Assembly (NCBI GenBank): GCA_002787775.1
Contig: PCUW01000067.1
Location: 60,948 to 124,947 of the forward strand
Length of the DNA: 64,000 bases
Direction: 5' to 3'
Origin: Bdellovibrionales bacterium CG12_big_fil_rev_8_21_14_0_65_38_15
GTDB taxonomy: Bacteria > Bdellovibrionota > Bacteriovoracia > Bacteriovoracales > Bacteriovoracaceae
Shown here one piece after another: positions 16,913 to 25,314 of the stretch. The notes below the pieces were generated by a model. The model was not told the origin of the DNA. It did not search any database and saw only the letters and a list, made by a program, of their open reading frames with translations. Position numbers and translations under genes: made by a program. Numbering within the stretch: position 1 is the first letter of the stretch; each line of letters starts with the position of its first letter.

Positions 16913-17182
16913 ATGAAAACAAAATTAATTTTAATCTTCACCATGCTAGCGATGACCACTCAAGTTTATGCAAAAAAAAGCTGCACAACGCAACCCAAAA
17001 GCGAGTGGATGAGTGAATCAGACTTTAAAGCTAGAATGGAAAAAGAAGGATATCAAATCAGTAAATTCAAGCAACCTGGAACTTGCTATGAAATCTATGG
17101 CAAGAATCCACAGGGGAAAAAAGTTGAGGTTTACTTCAACCCTGTTAATGCAGAAGTGGTAAAATCGAAACTTGATAACTAA
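16913..17182 (+). CDS. Small exported PepSY-domain protein
   Basis: Signal peptide (KTKLILIFTMLAMTTQVYA) then a ~65-residue PepSY-like domain: MSESDFKARMEKEGYQISKF, GTCYEIYGKNPQGKKVEVYF and NAEVVKSKLDN. PepSY domains are found beside b-type cytochromes in many proteobacteria, where they appear to accompany electron transfer. An AGGAGAA ribosome site precedes the ATG. The gene is divergent from the cytochrome b gene and followed by a strong intrinsic terminator. Two cysteines (KSCTTQ, GTCYE) may form a disulfide. Confidence 0.8.
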   Translation: MKTKLILIFTMLAMTTQVYAKKSCTTQPKSEWMSESDFKARMEKEGYQISKFKQPGTCYEIYGKNPQGKKVEVYFNPVNAEVVKSKLDN

Positions 17183-17194
17183 AATTATTTCAAC

Positions 17195-17218
17195 CGAGGG
17201 GGAAAACTCGCCCCCTCG
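17195..17218 (+). terminator. Rho-independent terminator of the PepSY gene
   Basis: CGAGGGGG (17195-17202) pairs perfectly with CCCCCTCG (17211-17218) around an 8-base loop and is followed by TCTTTTT. This is a very strong GC hairpin in otherwise AT-rich DNA. Confidence 0.9.
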
Positions 17219-17284
17219 TCTTTTTAATATTAATAACTATTTAAATCCTGTTTATACTTTTTTTAATCACGCTTATAATAGTAA

Positions 17285-17491
17285 TCTCTTCAGATAAAGA
17301 GTTATTATGACGAATACCTTGGTTTTGAAACAGGTGCCTATTATATGAAGAATCAGTACGTTTATTCATATAGAGATATCAACAGACTTTCTGATGTAAA
17401 CCGTCTTCACGTACCGGTATTGGTAAAGTTATGGCCAACTAACTATATTAACTTTGGCTTCGGACCTTATGCTCCTTTTAGATTTTGTTAA
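17285..17491 (+). pseudogene. Remnant of an outer-membrane beta-barrel protein gene
   Basis: The frame encodes 68 residues with alternating aromatic strands: DEYLGFETGAYYMKNQYVYS, then LHVPVLVKLWPTNYINFGFG and the terminal PYAPFRFC before TAA. 'HVPVLVKLWPTNY...GPY' is typical of small porin-like barrels. There is a stop (TAA, 17282) directly upstream, no plausible start with a ribosome site, and only the C-terminal half of a barrel. It is best read as a decayed 3' fragment; a short undetected upstream frameshifted part is possible. Confidence 0.55.
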
Positions 17492-17551
17492 GAAATACAC
17501 ACATCTACGTAGGCTCTGCCTCCAGACAAGTGAGCTGGCTTGAAAGCTAAA

Positions 17552-18121
17552 TTACCTACTTTTAAACTTTGCCATCGCCTCTTGATCAAATCTAATTTGT
17601 AGCGGCTTGTTGTCCTTCCATGCACCGATATGAATATGCGGATGCCATGATTGGCCATTGTTACCAACCAGACCAAGAACTTCCCCCGCTTCTACTTTAT
17701 CGCCCTTTGAGACTTTAATATTTTGTAAATGTGCGAGTAAGACAAATAGACCATCATCGCCCTTTAACATCACAAATGAAGCCATCCCTTTTCCCATTAT
17801 TCCAGGCTTATTAACAACTTCATTTAAGTTAATTCTAACGACTTCACCGCTAATGGGAGAAAGTACATTTTTCTGCCAACCAAACCAGTCTTGATTTTTG
17901 TGTCCTTCATTCTTATATGCTCTAAGCCACTTTCGCCCATCTTGCTCTACAAAGCTCTGATAAATGCAATCGGTACCTAAGGCATCACCAAGTTCTTTTA
18001 ATTGACCTGCGTAATGTTCACTGCAAACATACTGAGAATCAAAGACGGGATGAATAATTGCGGAGTCAATTGGATTTAGATGAGAACAAGATAATGCCAA
18101 AAATATGATAAAGTATTTCAT
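17552..18121 (-). CDS. M23-family (LytM-like) zinc metallopeptidase, probable lipoprotein
   Basis: A 189-residue exported protein; the N-terminus FIIFLALSCSH contains a lipobox-like ALSC, though imperfect. The peptidase core shows the M23 zinc ligands: HKNQD (HxxxD), and HPHIHIG (HxH), with GLFVLLAHLQNIKVSKGDKV and GEVLGLVGNNGQSW between them, as in lysostaphin-type endopeptidases that cut peptide cross-links in peptidoglycan. All zinc ligands are present, so it may be active. In a predatory bacterium such an enzyme could remodel self or prey wall; that is speculation. Monocistronic. Confidence 0.85.
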   Translation of the reverse strand: MKYFIIFLALSCSHLNPIDSAIIHPVFDSQYVCSEHYAGQLKELGDALGTDCIYQSFVEQDGRKWLRAYKNEGHKNQDWFGWQKNVLSPISGEVVRINLNEVVNKPGIMGKGMASFVMLKGDDGLFVLLAHLQNIKVSKGDKVEAGEVLGLVGNNGQSWHPHIHIGAWKDNKPLQIRFDQEAMAKFKSR

Positions 18122-18185
18122 TATAATTTTTTATCAATAAAATTTTGTCGCGACAACTAACCTCTATATAACCATCTTAATAAAA

Positions 18186-19154
18186 TTAGATCGTCGTACT
18201 TATTAGATATGTGGCATAAGCCAGATACGATACGAAGAGAATGGATCCCTCTACTCTATTTATCCTGCCCATACGCTTGAATCCAAAGCCAAAAACAAAT
18301 AAAGACACCGTCAGCGCCAACATGACAGTTACGTCCCGACTAAAGATTTCTTTTTCAAAAGTAAGCGGACTAATGATTCCGGCCACACCAACAACAGCAA
18401 GAGTGTTGAAAAGGTTTGAACCAATGACATTACCAAGAGCAATATCAGACTCCCCTTTTCTCGCCGCAATGATTGAAGAAGCCAATTCAGGAAGAGAAGT
18501 GCCAATGGCCACGATAGTTAAACCAATTATTGTATCGGAAATACCGAATGCCGTTGCGATTCCAACAGCGCCATAAACGAGAATCCTGGAACTAATAATA
18601 AGAAGTAAAAAGCCAAGAATCAGATAAAGATAAGCCTTATTCAACGGCATTCTCTTTAGATCAGCAAACTCAGCTTCGACTTCCTTTGCAAGGTGATCTT
18701 TTGAATTTCGAACTCCCTCGTAAATGGTCCAGACCATCAAAACACAGAACACGCCAAGGAGTATTACGGCGTCGAGACGGCTTAGCTCCAAATCATAAAT
18801 AAGCCCCATGGAAATCAACGTTACGATCGTTAAGATAGGAAGCTCTTTTTTTAATACAAGTGACTGAACTGAAATAGGCATCAAGATGGCAGTTAGTCCA
18901 AGAATGAGCGCAATATTGCTTATATTAGAACCATAGGCGTTTCCAAGGGCGATTCCAGGATTACCCTGATAGGCAGCAAGTGCTGAGACAACTAGTTCTG
19001 GTGCAGATGTTCCAAAACCAATTATGACCATACCAATCAGGAGTGGAGGCATTCCATAAGACTTGGCCAGTGAGGAAGCGCCATCGATAAACTTATCTGC
19101 GCTCCAAACGAGAGCAATAAGACCGACAATAAGACTAATAGTAAATATCATCAT
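18186..19154 (-). CDS. Calcium/sodium (CaCA, YrbG-type) antiporter
   Basis: A 322-residue protein with about ten transmembrane helices and both alpha repeats of the cation/Ca exchanger superfamily: GFGTSAPELVVSALAAYQGN with GNAYGSNISNIALILG, and AIGTSLPELASSIIAARKGE with GNVIGSNLFNTLAVVG. The acidic residues in each 'GTS.PE' are the transport ligands. It presumably exports calcium in exchange for sodium or protons across the inner membrane. Length is normal for bacterial YrbG proteins. It is transcribed alone. Confidence 0.92.
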   Translation of the reverse strand: MMIFTISLIVGLIALVWSADKFIDGASSLAKSYGMPPLLIGMVIIGFGTSAPELVVSALAAYQGNPGIALGNAYGSNISNIALILGLTAILMPISVQSLVLKKELPILTIVTLISMGLIYDLELSRLDAVILLGVFCVLMVWTIYEGVRNSKDHLAKEVEAEFADLKRMPLNKAYLYLILGFLLLIISSRILVYGAVGIATAFGISDTIIGLTIVAIGTSLPELASSIIAARKGESDIALGNVIGSNLFNTLAVVGVAGIISPLTFEKEIFSRDVTVMLALTVSLFVFGFGFKRMGRINRVEGSILFVSYLAYATYLISTTI

Positions 19155-19220
19155 AGATTAATAAAATATGATGCGTGCTTAGGGGAAGTAAAGAGAATCT
19201 TAATATTCATTTATAAGACA

Positions 19221-20924
19221 CTAATTCTTATAAAGTGCTACGCCATAACTTCCAAGTAAGGCTGCCCCTTTGGAGTCAGAATAATGCTTAAGCGTCATGG
19301 TCTCTCCACCTTGCAGAGTTACCAGCAGGATTCTTGCTTGATAGCTCTTATCGTACATATCTTTAACTTGAACGGTTAAGGGCTTATTTTTGTCATCAAG
19401 CATCGGCGCCCATTCTATTGCTTGATAACTTTCTTTCCAGTCGCGCGACATTTGTTTGCCCTGCAGATCGTGAGTACAAGTTTCGCAAACTCTCACAAAA
19501 AGTTTAGCACTTCCATTGCTATTTAATTCATAACGATAATCAGCGACAGCTTTATCAAAATAAGTATTGGCATAAGTTCCAGCATATTGCGCGCGAGCAT
19601 TTTTATCTACGTTGAAATCTTTATTTGCCACTTTAATTTTTGAGTTTGGCGTCGATGTTTTTTTAGACGCCAAAGATTGATTTGCCTTAAAGTTATTAAT
19701 CGATACATTATCGTCTTTTATATCTTTTGCCATACGTGTGCCAGCATCGATGGCGGCTGCTTCAGATAAGCCGGACTTAAAACCAACAGCACTTGTAGTA
19801 ACACCACCCAAGACGGCCCAAAATGCATCATCGTCTTGTTTTTTCACAACTCTAGTTTTTGATTTAGGCTTGTAGCGTTTGTAAGAACCTCCAGAAGCTT
19901 CTAGAACACTAACAATCTTCGCCCCTTCACTAGAATCTGAACGACCGTGTTTCACCGCAAGATCTAAAAGGGTCTCACCATTATTTGTTAAAGTATTTCT
20001 ATCTGCACCAAGTTCAATCAATTTATCTACATATTCAGGAATTACATTTGAGACCGCCCAAGCTAATGGTGTGTAGAAATAAACTTGTTGCTTTTCATTT
20101 ATATCAACTCCTTGCTTTACTAAGATCACAATCATCTTTACACGCTCAAGCACAACTTTAGATAGATATGCATAATCTTGATTTGATGTAATGACATGCA
20201 ATAGATTTATGTTTGTTTTTTGATACTTTTTGTCTTTAACTTTGAAGCCTAACTTCAACAAGTACTTTAGCGTATCAGAACTTTTTGAACGAGCAGCAAA
20301 ATATAAAGCATCATAGCCTTTATCGTTTTTCTCTTTAAGTTTTGCTCCTTTACTTACTAAGTACTTAACAATATCTAAAGAGCAATGCTCAATCGCTGTC
20401 ATCACCGGTGTGGTGCCGTCTTCAAGCTTTGCATTCACATCCCAACCGTTTTCAAGCACCCACTTTATGAATCCCAATTCATCACGAGTGTGTATCATTT
20501 TACTACCGACTAATTTCTGTTTAGAATTATAAGCTTTTTCACATTTTAGAGCATTATGAAGTGTTAGGGCACTTCGTCTTTTTTCACCTTTATCAATGAG
20601 CGCTTGCATCGCTTCAATATTATGATATTTTGCAATCATCTCCATCGCCGATATCGGTTTACCATTTTCTATAAATTCATCAAAACGTGCGCCGTTATCG
20701 AGAAGTATTTTGAAAGTTTCAAGACCTTTATCAAGATTAATAAATAATATTGCTGTTTCGAGTGGATATGCTTCTAGAGTTACATCTTTTTCATTGGCGC
20801 TTTTAGGAGAACGCTCAAGAATAGCTTTAACTTCATCAGGCTGAGTTGACATAATATATTCAGTTATTGGGCTTGCACAGCTACCAAGCAACAGTAACAA
20901 CCACAAATACACTATTTTTTTCAT
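19221..20924 (-). CDS. Ankyrin-repeat lipoprotein
   Basis: A 567-residue envelope protein. The N-terminus KKIVYLWLLLLLGSCASPI has a canonical lipobox (LGSC). From about residue 60 to 340 there are at least five ankyrin repeats, e.g. DGTTPVMTAIEHCSLDIVKY, GYDALYFAARSKSSDTLKYL and NNGETLLDLAVKHGRSDSSE. The C-terminal ~190 residues lack ankyrin features and are basic in the middle. The ATG at 20924 is preferred because an AAGGA ribosome site overlaps the earlier ATG. It lies 28 bp after the FecR-domain gene and is probably cotranscribed. It may be a protein-binding scaffold in the periplasm. Confidence 0.85.
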   Translation of the reverse strand: MKKIVYLWLLLLLGSCASPITEYIMSTQPDEVKAILERSPKSANEKDVTLEAYPLETAILFINLDKGLETFKILLDNGARFDEFIENGKPISAMEMIAKYHNIEAMQALIDKGEKRRSALTLHNALKCEKAYNSKQKLVGSKMIHTRDELGFIKWVLENGWDVNAKLEDGTTPVMTAIEHCSLDIVKYLVSKGAKLKEKNDKGYDALYFAARSKSSDTLKYLLKLGFKVKDKKYQKTNINLLHVITSNQDYAYLSKVVLERVKMIVILVKQGVDINEKQQVYFYTPLAWAVSNVIPEYVDKLIELGADRNTLTNNGETLLDLAVKHGRSDSSEGAKIVSVLEASGGSYKRYKPKSKTRVVKKQDDDAFWAVLGGVTTSAVGFKSGLSEAAAIDAGTRMAKDIKDDNVSINNFKANQSLASKKTSTPNSKIKVANKDFNVDKNARAQYAGTYANTYFDKAVADYRYELNSNGSAKLFVRVCETCTHDLQGKQMSRDWKESYQAIEWAPMLDDKNKPLTVQVKDMYDKSYQARILLVTLQGGETMTLKHYSDSKGAALLGSYGVALYKN

Positions 20925-20951
20925 CTTATTCAATCCTTCCAAATTTGGTGT

Positions 20952-21617
20952 TTAAAAACCAAATTTTCCAGCGGTAGCTTCTAATATCTTTGTATTGTAT
21001 TTGATAAATTTAGTGTTCTTACCATTTGAGGAGTAGTTCAAAACTTCTCCAGCATCTAAATCTTTTTGTGTTCCACCATTTGTCTTAACTGCAATTTTAC
21101 CCGTTATACAACAGACTTGAGAAAAAGTATTCTTGGCATTCACAATTGAATTTAATTCTTCTAACGTCGGTGCCGGATGAACGACTCCTTTGTATCTCTC
21201 ACTGTATTCAGTCTGATCTCGAGTCACATGTAATAGTATCTTTGTTCCTCTTACACCCATAGCGGCCGTTGGAGTTCTTATGACTCTTTTATTATCTTTA
21301 TTTTTTTTAAAGCTCGCATGCAGATGTCCGTATAACAATGTTCCAAGATCACTACCTTCTTCAGAATTAACTTCGCCAGAAACTTTAAAATAACTATTAG
21401 GTGCAATTGTAATGACACTCTCATGCAATTGGATTTTAACAAACGATTTGCCCATCGTTTTAATGATGTCTCCTAATTGCAGAAGGCTTTTAGTATTTAG
21501 TTCATTTGAAATGTTTTCTCTAATGTATTGGCTTTCACCGCGAACAGAGAGAATCTTGATTGAGGCAAGTGCTGTGTTTGTAAGTATCAGAAATAGAGAT
21601 ACCATTAGTATTTTCAT
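20952..21617 (-). CDS. Exported FecR-domain protein
   Basis: Signal peptide (KILMVSLFLILTNTALA) followed by a FecR-type beta-solenoid domain: LLQLGDIIKTMGKSFVKIQL, SVITIAPNSYFKVSG, then RVIRTPTAAMGVRGTKILLH ('TP.A..GVRGT' is the FecR signature) and a C-terminal AVKTNGG...LDAGEVLNYSSNGK. FecR proteins without a transmembrane anti-sigma segment are common as secreted adhesion- or scaffold-like proteins. A CC pair (VCCITG) sits late in the domain. It is the first gene of a pair with the ankyrin lipoprotein. Confidence 0.85.
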   Translation of the reverse strand: MKILMVSLFLILTNTALASIKILSVRGESQYIRENISNELNTKSLLQLGDIIKTMGKSFVKIQLHESVITIAPNSYFKVSGEVNSEEGSDLGTLLYGHLHASFKKNKDNKRVIRTPTAAMGVRGTKILLHVTRDQTEYSERYKGVVHPAPTLEELNSIVNAKNTFSQVCCITGKIAVKTNGGTQKDLDAGEVLNYSSNGKNTKFIKYNTKILEATAGKFGF

Positions 21618-21712
21618 ATCAAGTTCCTCAACTATTCTAGTCAGTTTATACGCAAGATTATCACTGAATAAATTTACTAGATACTTGTGGAATTTTCTTC
21701 ACTTGAACGAAA

Positions 21713-22396
21713 TTAAGACATAGCTTCTTCGACAAGATCATCATCTGTGTGCACAATCTCATTTGTCCAAATTTCACTAGCAAAGATTTTTTTATTAAAA
21801 ATTATAAAATACACAAAGCCAAAACCTACTCCAAGAATAAATCCAACAGCATGGGCGAAGTAACTTGTCTGTGCTCTAAATTCGTTTGGTAATAGAACGA
21901 AAAGACCTACGATTGATACTTTCATTACTCTTCTTATAATTGGTACATGTCTTTGAATACCTAAATAGAGAACTAGCCAAAAACCCCATAACCAATAAAC
22001 AACACCTGATGCACCTACTAAGGAAACTTCGGGAGGGTACCCCCAGATAACAATCAAGTTAATTAGGATGCCAAACAAAAAGGCTATCCCAGGAAATAGT
22101 ATTGCGCCGTAATGATAGCTAACGAAATAACCCATAATGGAGAGCATAAAAGAATTAGATAAAAAGTGCGAAAGGTCGGCGTGAATCAAAGATGATGTAA
22201 AGAGTCGCCAATACTCCTTCATTTCAAATACTTTGCTTGGTGATGCTGCTAAATATTCACCTACTGGATAATTCCAGAACAAGAAGCTCATTGCATAACA
22301 AGCGACTAAGGTAAAGATCACCCACTGAAGTGCAAAGCTCTCTTTGTGCTTTCTAGTTAAGTAGTTGCTTACAAGCTTTCTTTTCACTTCGATCAT
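21713..22396 (-). CDS. Rhomboid-family intramembrane serine protease
   Basis: A 227-residue protein with six predicted helices. Motifs of rhomboids are present: WRLFTSSLIHADLSHFLSNS (loop 1/TM2 HxxxxHxxxN-like), GASGVVYW carrying the catalytic serine (GxSG), and SYFAHAVGFILGVGFG with the catalytic histidine and packing glycines. It therefore looks catalytically competent and would cleave membrane-protein substrates within the inner membrane. The C-terminus has a short acidic cytoplasmic tail (HTDDDLVEEA). Monocistronic between the FecR/ankyrin and AlkD-like genes. Confidence 0.85.
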   Translation of the reverse strand: MIEVKRKLVSNYLTRKHKESFALQWVIFTLVACYAMSFLFWNYPVGEYLAASPSKVFEMKEYWRLFTSSLIHADLSHFLSNSFMLSIMGYFVSYHYGAILFPGIAFLFGILINLIVIWGYPPEVSLVGASGVVYWLWGFWLVLYLGIQRHVPIIRRVMKVSIVGLFVLLPNEFRAQTSYFAHAVGFILGVGFGFVYFIIFNKKIFASEIWTNEIVHTDDDLVEEAMS

Positions 22397-22495
22397 ATCA
22401 ATAAGATGAGAGCGAAAAAAAATTTGTCAATGTTTGGACCTAGATTAAGCAGTTTATCCGGTTAGGTGGGTTGAAGCCTATTTTTTAGCAATAAT

Positions 22496-23239
22496 TCAAG
22501 CTCGCTCTTTTCTTAACTTAGTCAGCCTATTTTTATCTGTTTTAGAAAGCTTTTCAGTGGCAGCAGTCCAACCTCCTGTTGGAATGAGGTGAGCATTCTT
22601 TTTCAAATATTCATAAGTTTCTTTAGGATAAACGTTCCAGCACTCTCTTAAAGTCCAACCGACAGCTTTTTGAACATAATAATGCTTATCCTCTAAATGA
22701 GGATTGACCATGTTAATAATCGTCTTATAAGGAACGTAACTCTCTCTTAAGTGGGAATAGTATAGAAGCCCCACCATTGAGGTCCTACGTTCCCAAGGGT
22801 TACTAGATTTATTCCATTTTAGAAAAATACTTCTAAACTCTGCAGGATTATACTCATTGAGCTTTGCTATCATATTGCTAAATTCATCAGACAATGCCCA
22901 ATTATCAATTCGTTTTATCCATTTTAGTAACATTTTCCTTTGAAAAAATAATTCCTCAACAGGACGTTTGTTTACAAAATGAATGGCCATAAGTGAAAGT
23001 TCATAGATATTTGATTTTTGCCAGATATAATCCCAGATTTTAAATTGTTCATTTATTGGAAATTTAGAAAATGAAAAGCCTTGTTTTGCTAAGGCTCTAA
23101 TCTTTGGAACACGAATATTATAATACTCATAATACTGGTATTCACTACCAATATAGTTTTCAGGCAAAAACTTTGAGGGCTGCTTGGCACCTCTTAATTT
23201 TTTCAACGAGGAATGAACTTCATCTAAATACTTCTTCAT
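22496..23239 (-). CDS. AlkD-like DNA alkylation repair protein (HEAT repeats)
   Basis: A 247-residue all-helical protein of the DNA alkylation repair (AlkD) family, which removes N3/N7-alkylated bases by wrapping DNA with HEAT repeats. Supporting segments are NIRVPKIRALAKQGFSFSKF, KRIDNWALSDEFSNMIAKLN, WERRTSMVGLLYYSH and HYYVQKAVGWTLRECWNVYP ('VQKAVGWTLRE' is strongly typical, with catalytic-type Trp and Asp/Arg positions around it). Length fits the family. Monocistronic; no sign of an ada-type regulatory box was recognised. Confidence 0.88.
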   Translation of the reverse strand: MKKYLDEVHSSLKKLRGAKQPSKFLPENYIGSEYQYYEYYNIRVPKIRALAKQGFSFSKFPINEQFKIWDYIWQKSNIYELSLMAIHFVNKRPVEELFFQRKMLLKWIKRIDNWALSDEFSNMIAKLNEYNPAEFRSIFLKWNKSSNPWERRTSMVGLLYYSHLRESYVPYKTIINMVNPHLEDKHYYVQKAVGWTLRECWNVYPKETYEYLKKNAHLIPTGGWTAATEKLSKTDKNRLTKLRKERA

Positions 23240-23328
23240 AAGAAAAGAATACCTATGGCAAAGTAAATCGACAATTAAATTGGTGAAGCTAGCCTGAAAC
23301 CTATATGTATATGCAGCTTGCTTAATAA

Positions 23329-24174
23329 TTAAAGCTTAGAGGTTTCCTGACTAAGTTCGACATAAGAGCCTGGCTTAGTAACGTTAATCGTATTACCACC
23401 AGTCTCCATTATAAAAGAGTTATTTATCGACTTTCTCAGATTAACATTTCCAAATGGACTTTCGGGCACAGGAGCAAAATAAATTTTACGAGTAGTTACG
23501 TGGTTCCCAAATTGATCTATTGAACCCATGTCTCTAAATTGCGCTGTCCTTTTAATCATGTGGGATGAGTCTGACCTTAAAAAATCTTCTATAAAGGAGT
23601 ACTGATTCGCTATATAGGAAGTATTGGCAGGAGTTTTTAATATTGCCATTAATTGCCACTTGTTAATTTCGGGAATAAACACCTTAGCGCTAAATATAGT
23701 GTGGCCATTGTCACTTGTAGCCTCAACTCTAAAAAGATAGGGAGTATCATTTAACCAGTTATGATCTAAAAATGTTTGAATCCCTGTACCTTCATTTCCA
23801 AACCTTTGAATCCTGACATTTTCACCAACTTGAAGAGCTTTCACTCTGTTTTCAGCAGAAACCACTGTAGGGTCATCTCCTCTATTGTCATCCCAAACTG
23901 AAAAAATAAATGTTTTTTTGCCGTTGCCTAGCTCTTGCAATCCAAAATATCCCATATCAAAGCCAACAGCACAAAAATATGTACCAGGAGTACTCTTTTT
24001 AACAATGACTTCCTTAATCGTAGAAATGGAATTTGGTACTAGATACCAGGCAGTTACATATCTAGCGCCCTTACTATGAATATTGGTTAAATCATTCCCA
24101 AAAACTAGAATCGAATTTAAAAAAATTAAAAGAAGGATTGTAATCTTCAATATATGTACCCTTTGTCGGACCAA
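23329..24174 (-). CDS. Exported DUF3472-domain protein
   Basis: After a signal peptide (ILKITILLLIFLNSILVFG) the sequence shows the DUF3472 pattern: YFCAVGFDMGYFGLQELGNG, KKTFIFSVWDDNRGDDPTVV and later VRIQRFGNEGTGIQ with YLFRVEATSDNGHTIFSAKV. The fold is a beta-sandwich thought to bind carbohydrate or act at the cell surface; no enzymatic function is known for the family. The start may be the first ATG (24174) or a shorter one. It is transcribed alone and is followed upstream by a 228-bp repeat-containing gap. Confidence 0.7.
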   Translation of the reverse strand: MVRQRVHILKITILLLIFLNSILVFGNDLTNIHSKGARYVTAWYLVPNSISTIKEVIVKKSTPGTYFCAVGFDMGYFGLQELGNGKKTFIFSVWDDNRGDDPTVVSAENRVKALQVGENVRIQRFGNEGTGIQTFLDHNWLNDTPYLFRVEATSDNGHTIFSAKVFIPEINKWQLMAILKTPANTSYIANQYSFIEDFLRSDSSHMIKRTAQFRDMGSIDQFGNHVTTRKIYFAPVPESPFGNVNLRKSINNSFIMETGGNTINVTKPGSYVELSQETSKL

Positions 24175-24261
24175 TGGGCACCATTTCTACCATTTTTTCT
24201 GCATTTTGAAAGTTCATTGTAAAAAAACAATGTGTTCGTGGATACCTGATAAGCTAATGTA

Positions 24262-24387
24262 ATTATTGATGCAAAAGTCAAAAGAACTAAAGAGTACTAC
24301 AGCAATCCATTTTTCTCTAAGATATTTCGCCAATGATATGGCTGAACTTCTTTGAGTTTTATTGATACAAAAATCGAAAGTACTACA
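24262..24387. repeat. Imperfect direct repeats ending in AGTACTACA
   Basis: Two ~40-bp imperfect copies, TTATTGATGCAAAAGTC (from 24263) and TTATTGATACAAAAATC (from 24359), are each followed by AGTACTACA (24293-24301 and 24379-24387). A third AGTACTACA lies at 25237-25245, beyond the methyltransferase gene. No function is evident; they could be remnants of recombination near the ICE insertion site. Confidence 0.4.
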
Positions 24388-24402
24388 AAATACTAGCAAG
24401 AC

Positions 24403-25119
24403 CTATTTTTTACGCCTAATCCACCCCACCAAAGTATAAGAACTTTTTTCTTGAGGCTTCAGATAATACTCCATCATTTCAAAGCCATTCTCCTCGACTT
24501 CTTGTAGGAAGTTTTTCTCCGAGCTTATCCTTCTATGCTTGAACATTCTTCTACCATCTATCTCATGCCAATCCATATCCCAACGATCAGGACCCGCACT
24601 CCAAAGTATTCCATCTTGAAAAGTTAGATAATCTCTATCTGTCATCTCTGACATATCATCCGCTTCTATCATAGTATGAATGAAAGTTATATCAGCACAT
24701 AATTCAAAGAACTTTTTCCGATGTTCCCAATCTACAAGGCAATGTAGCAATGAACTATCAACCGAGAAATCTGCATCTAAATTATTAAGTTCTGTAAGAT
24801 CACATGCTTGAAATTCTGCGGCTAGATTTAATTCTTTCTTGTTTTGATTGGCCATCTCTATCGCTTTAGGACTTACATCAAATCCTTTCACATCAAAACC
24901 AAGTTTTGCAAGGTATAGAGAAGCCGTACCAGTCCCACATCCAAAATCAATGGCCTTCACTCCTTCCTTCTCAGGAAAGTAGTAATCAATTCTTTCAGAT
25001 AAAGCTATATTAACTTCATGTTCAAAAAGTTTTTCTGGTGACTCGATTCCATCCCAACTAACTTTTCTACTTTTAGAAAGTTTCTCATAAACTTCGTCAT
25101 GCATTTCAAAATATTTCAT
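24403..25119 (-). CDS. Class I SAM-dependent methyltransferase
   Basis: A 238-residue cytoplasmic enzyme with a clear SAM-binding core: KAIDFGCGTGTASLYLAKLG (motif I), FDVKGFDVSPKAIEMA (motif II acidic residue) and ACDLTELNNLDADFSVDSSL (motif III). It resembles thiopurine- or small-molecule methyltransferases of the Methyltransf_25 type; the substrate is unknown. A pair of ATCACTAGAA repeats lies 12-41 bases upstream of the ATG, and the left ICE attachment site is just beyond. This gene marks the chromosome side of the ICE boundary. Confidence 0.85.
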   Translation of the reverse strand: MKYFEMHDEVYEKLSKSRKVSWDGIESPEKLFEHEVNIALSERIDYYFPEKEGVKAIDFGCGTGTASLYLAKLGFDVKGFDVSPKAIEMANQNKKELNLAAEFQACDLTELNNLDADFSVDSSLLHCLVDWEHRKKFFELCADITFIHTMIEADDMSEMTDRDYLTFQDGILWSAGPDRWDMDWHEIDGRRMFKHRRISSEKNFLQEVEENGFEMMEYYLKPQEKSSYTLVGWIRRKK

Positions 25120-25130
25120 GAAAATATGAT

Positions 25131-25160
25131 ATCACTAGAAGTCATCCAAGATCACTAGAA
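25131..25160. repeat. Two direct copies of ATCACTAGAA, 20-bp period
   Basis: ATCACTAGAA occurs at 25131-25140 and 25151-25160. The 20-bp spacing places both on the same DNA face. They lie between the methyltransferase start and the left ICE boundary, so they could be regulator sites or arm-type recombinase sites. Function inferred only. Confidence 0.4.
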
Positions 25161-25167
25161 ATCGATG

Positions 25168-25180
25168 TGGTGGAGGTGGT
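25168..25180. repeat. Left attachment site (attL), 13-bp direct repeat
   Basis: TGGTGGAGGTGGT matches exactly the 3' end of the tmRNA gene at 62311-62323 in the same orientation. It lies between a chromosomal methyltransferase gene and the first ICE genes. A chance perfect 13-mer match at this position is unlikely. Confidence 0.75.
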
Positions 25181-25290
25181 AAATGGTATCTTATCTAGCT
25201 GATTTAATTCGTATTTAGAGGTGCAGTACACTACAAAGTACTACAGAATTTAAATTCTATCTAAAACTAACGAAACATTACTCAATCAAG

Positions 25291-25314
25291 TAAGGACATA
25301 AGGACATAAGGACA
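25291..25314. repeat. Three tandem TAAGGACA units
   Basis: TAAGGACA is repeated three times without interruption (24 bp), ending at the stop codon of the next minus-strand gene. It is a short tandem repeat near the left ICE end; it may be a protein-binding iteron or simple slippage. Confidence 0.5.

Noticed and set aside
20952-21617. Iron-dicitrate FecIRA-type signalling system
   Set aside because: No sigma factor or TonB receptor is near, and the protein has a signal peptide rather than an internal transmembrane anti-sigma segment.
24214-24399. Minus-strand frame of ~60 codons in the repeat-containing gap
   Set aside because: It is made from two imperfect repeats (FDFCIN twice), with no ribosome site and no protein-like continuity.
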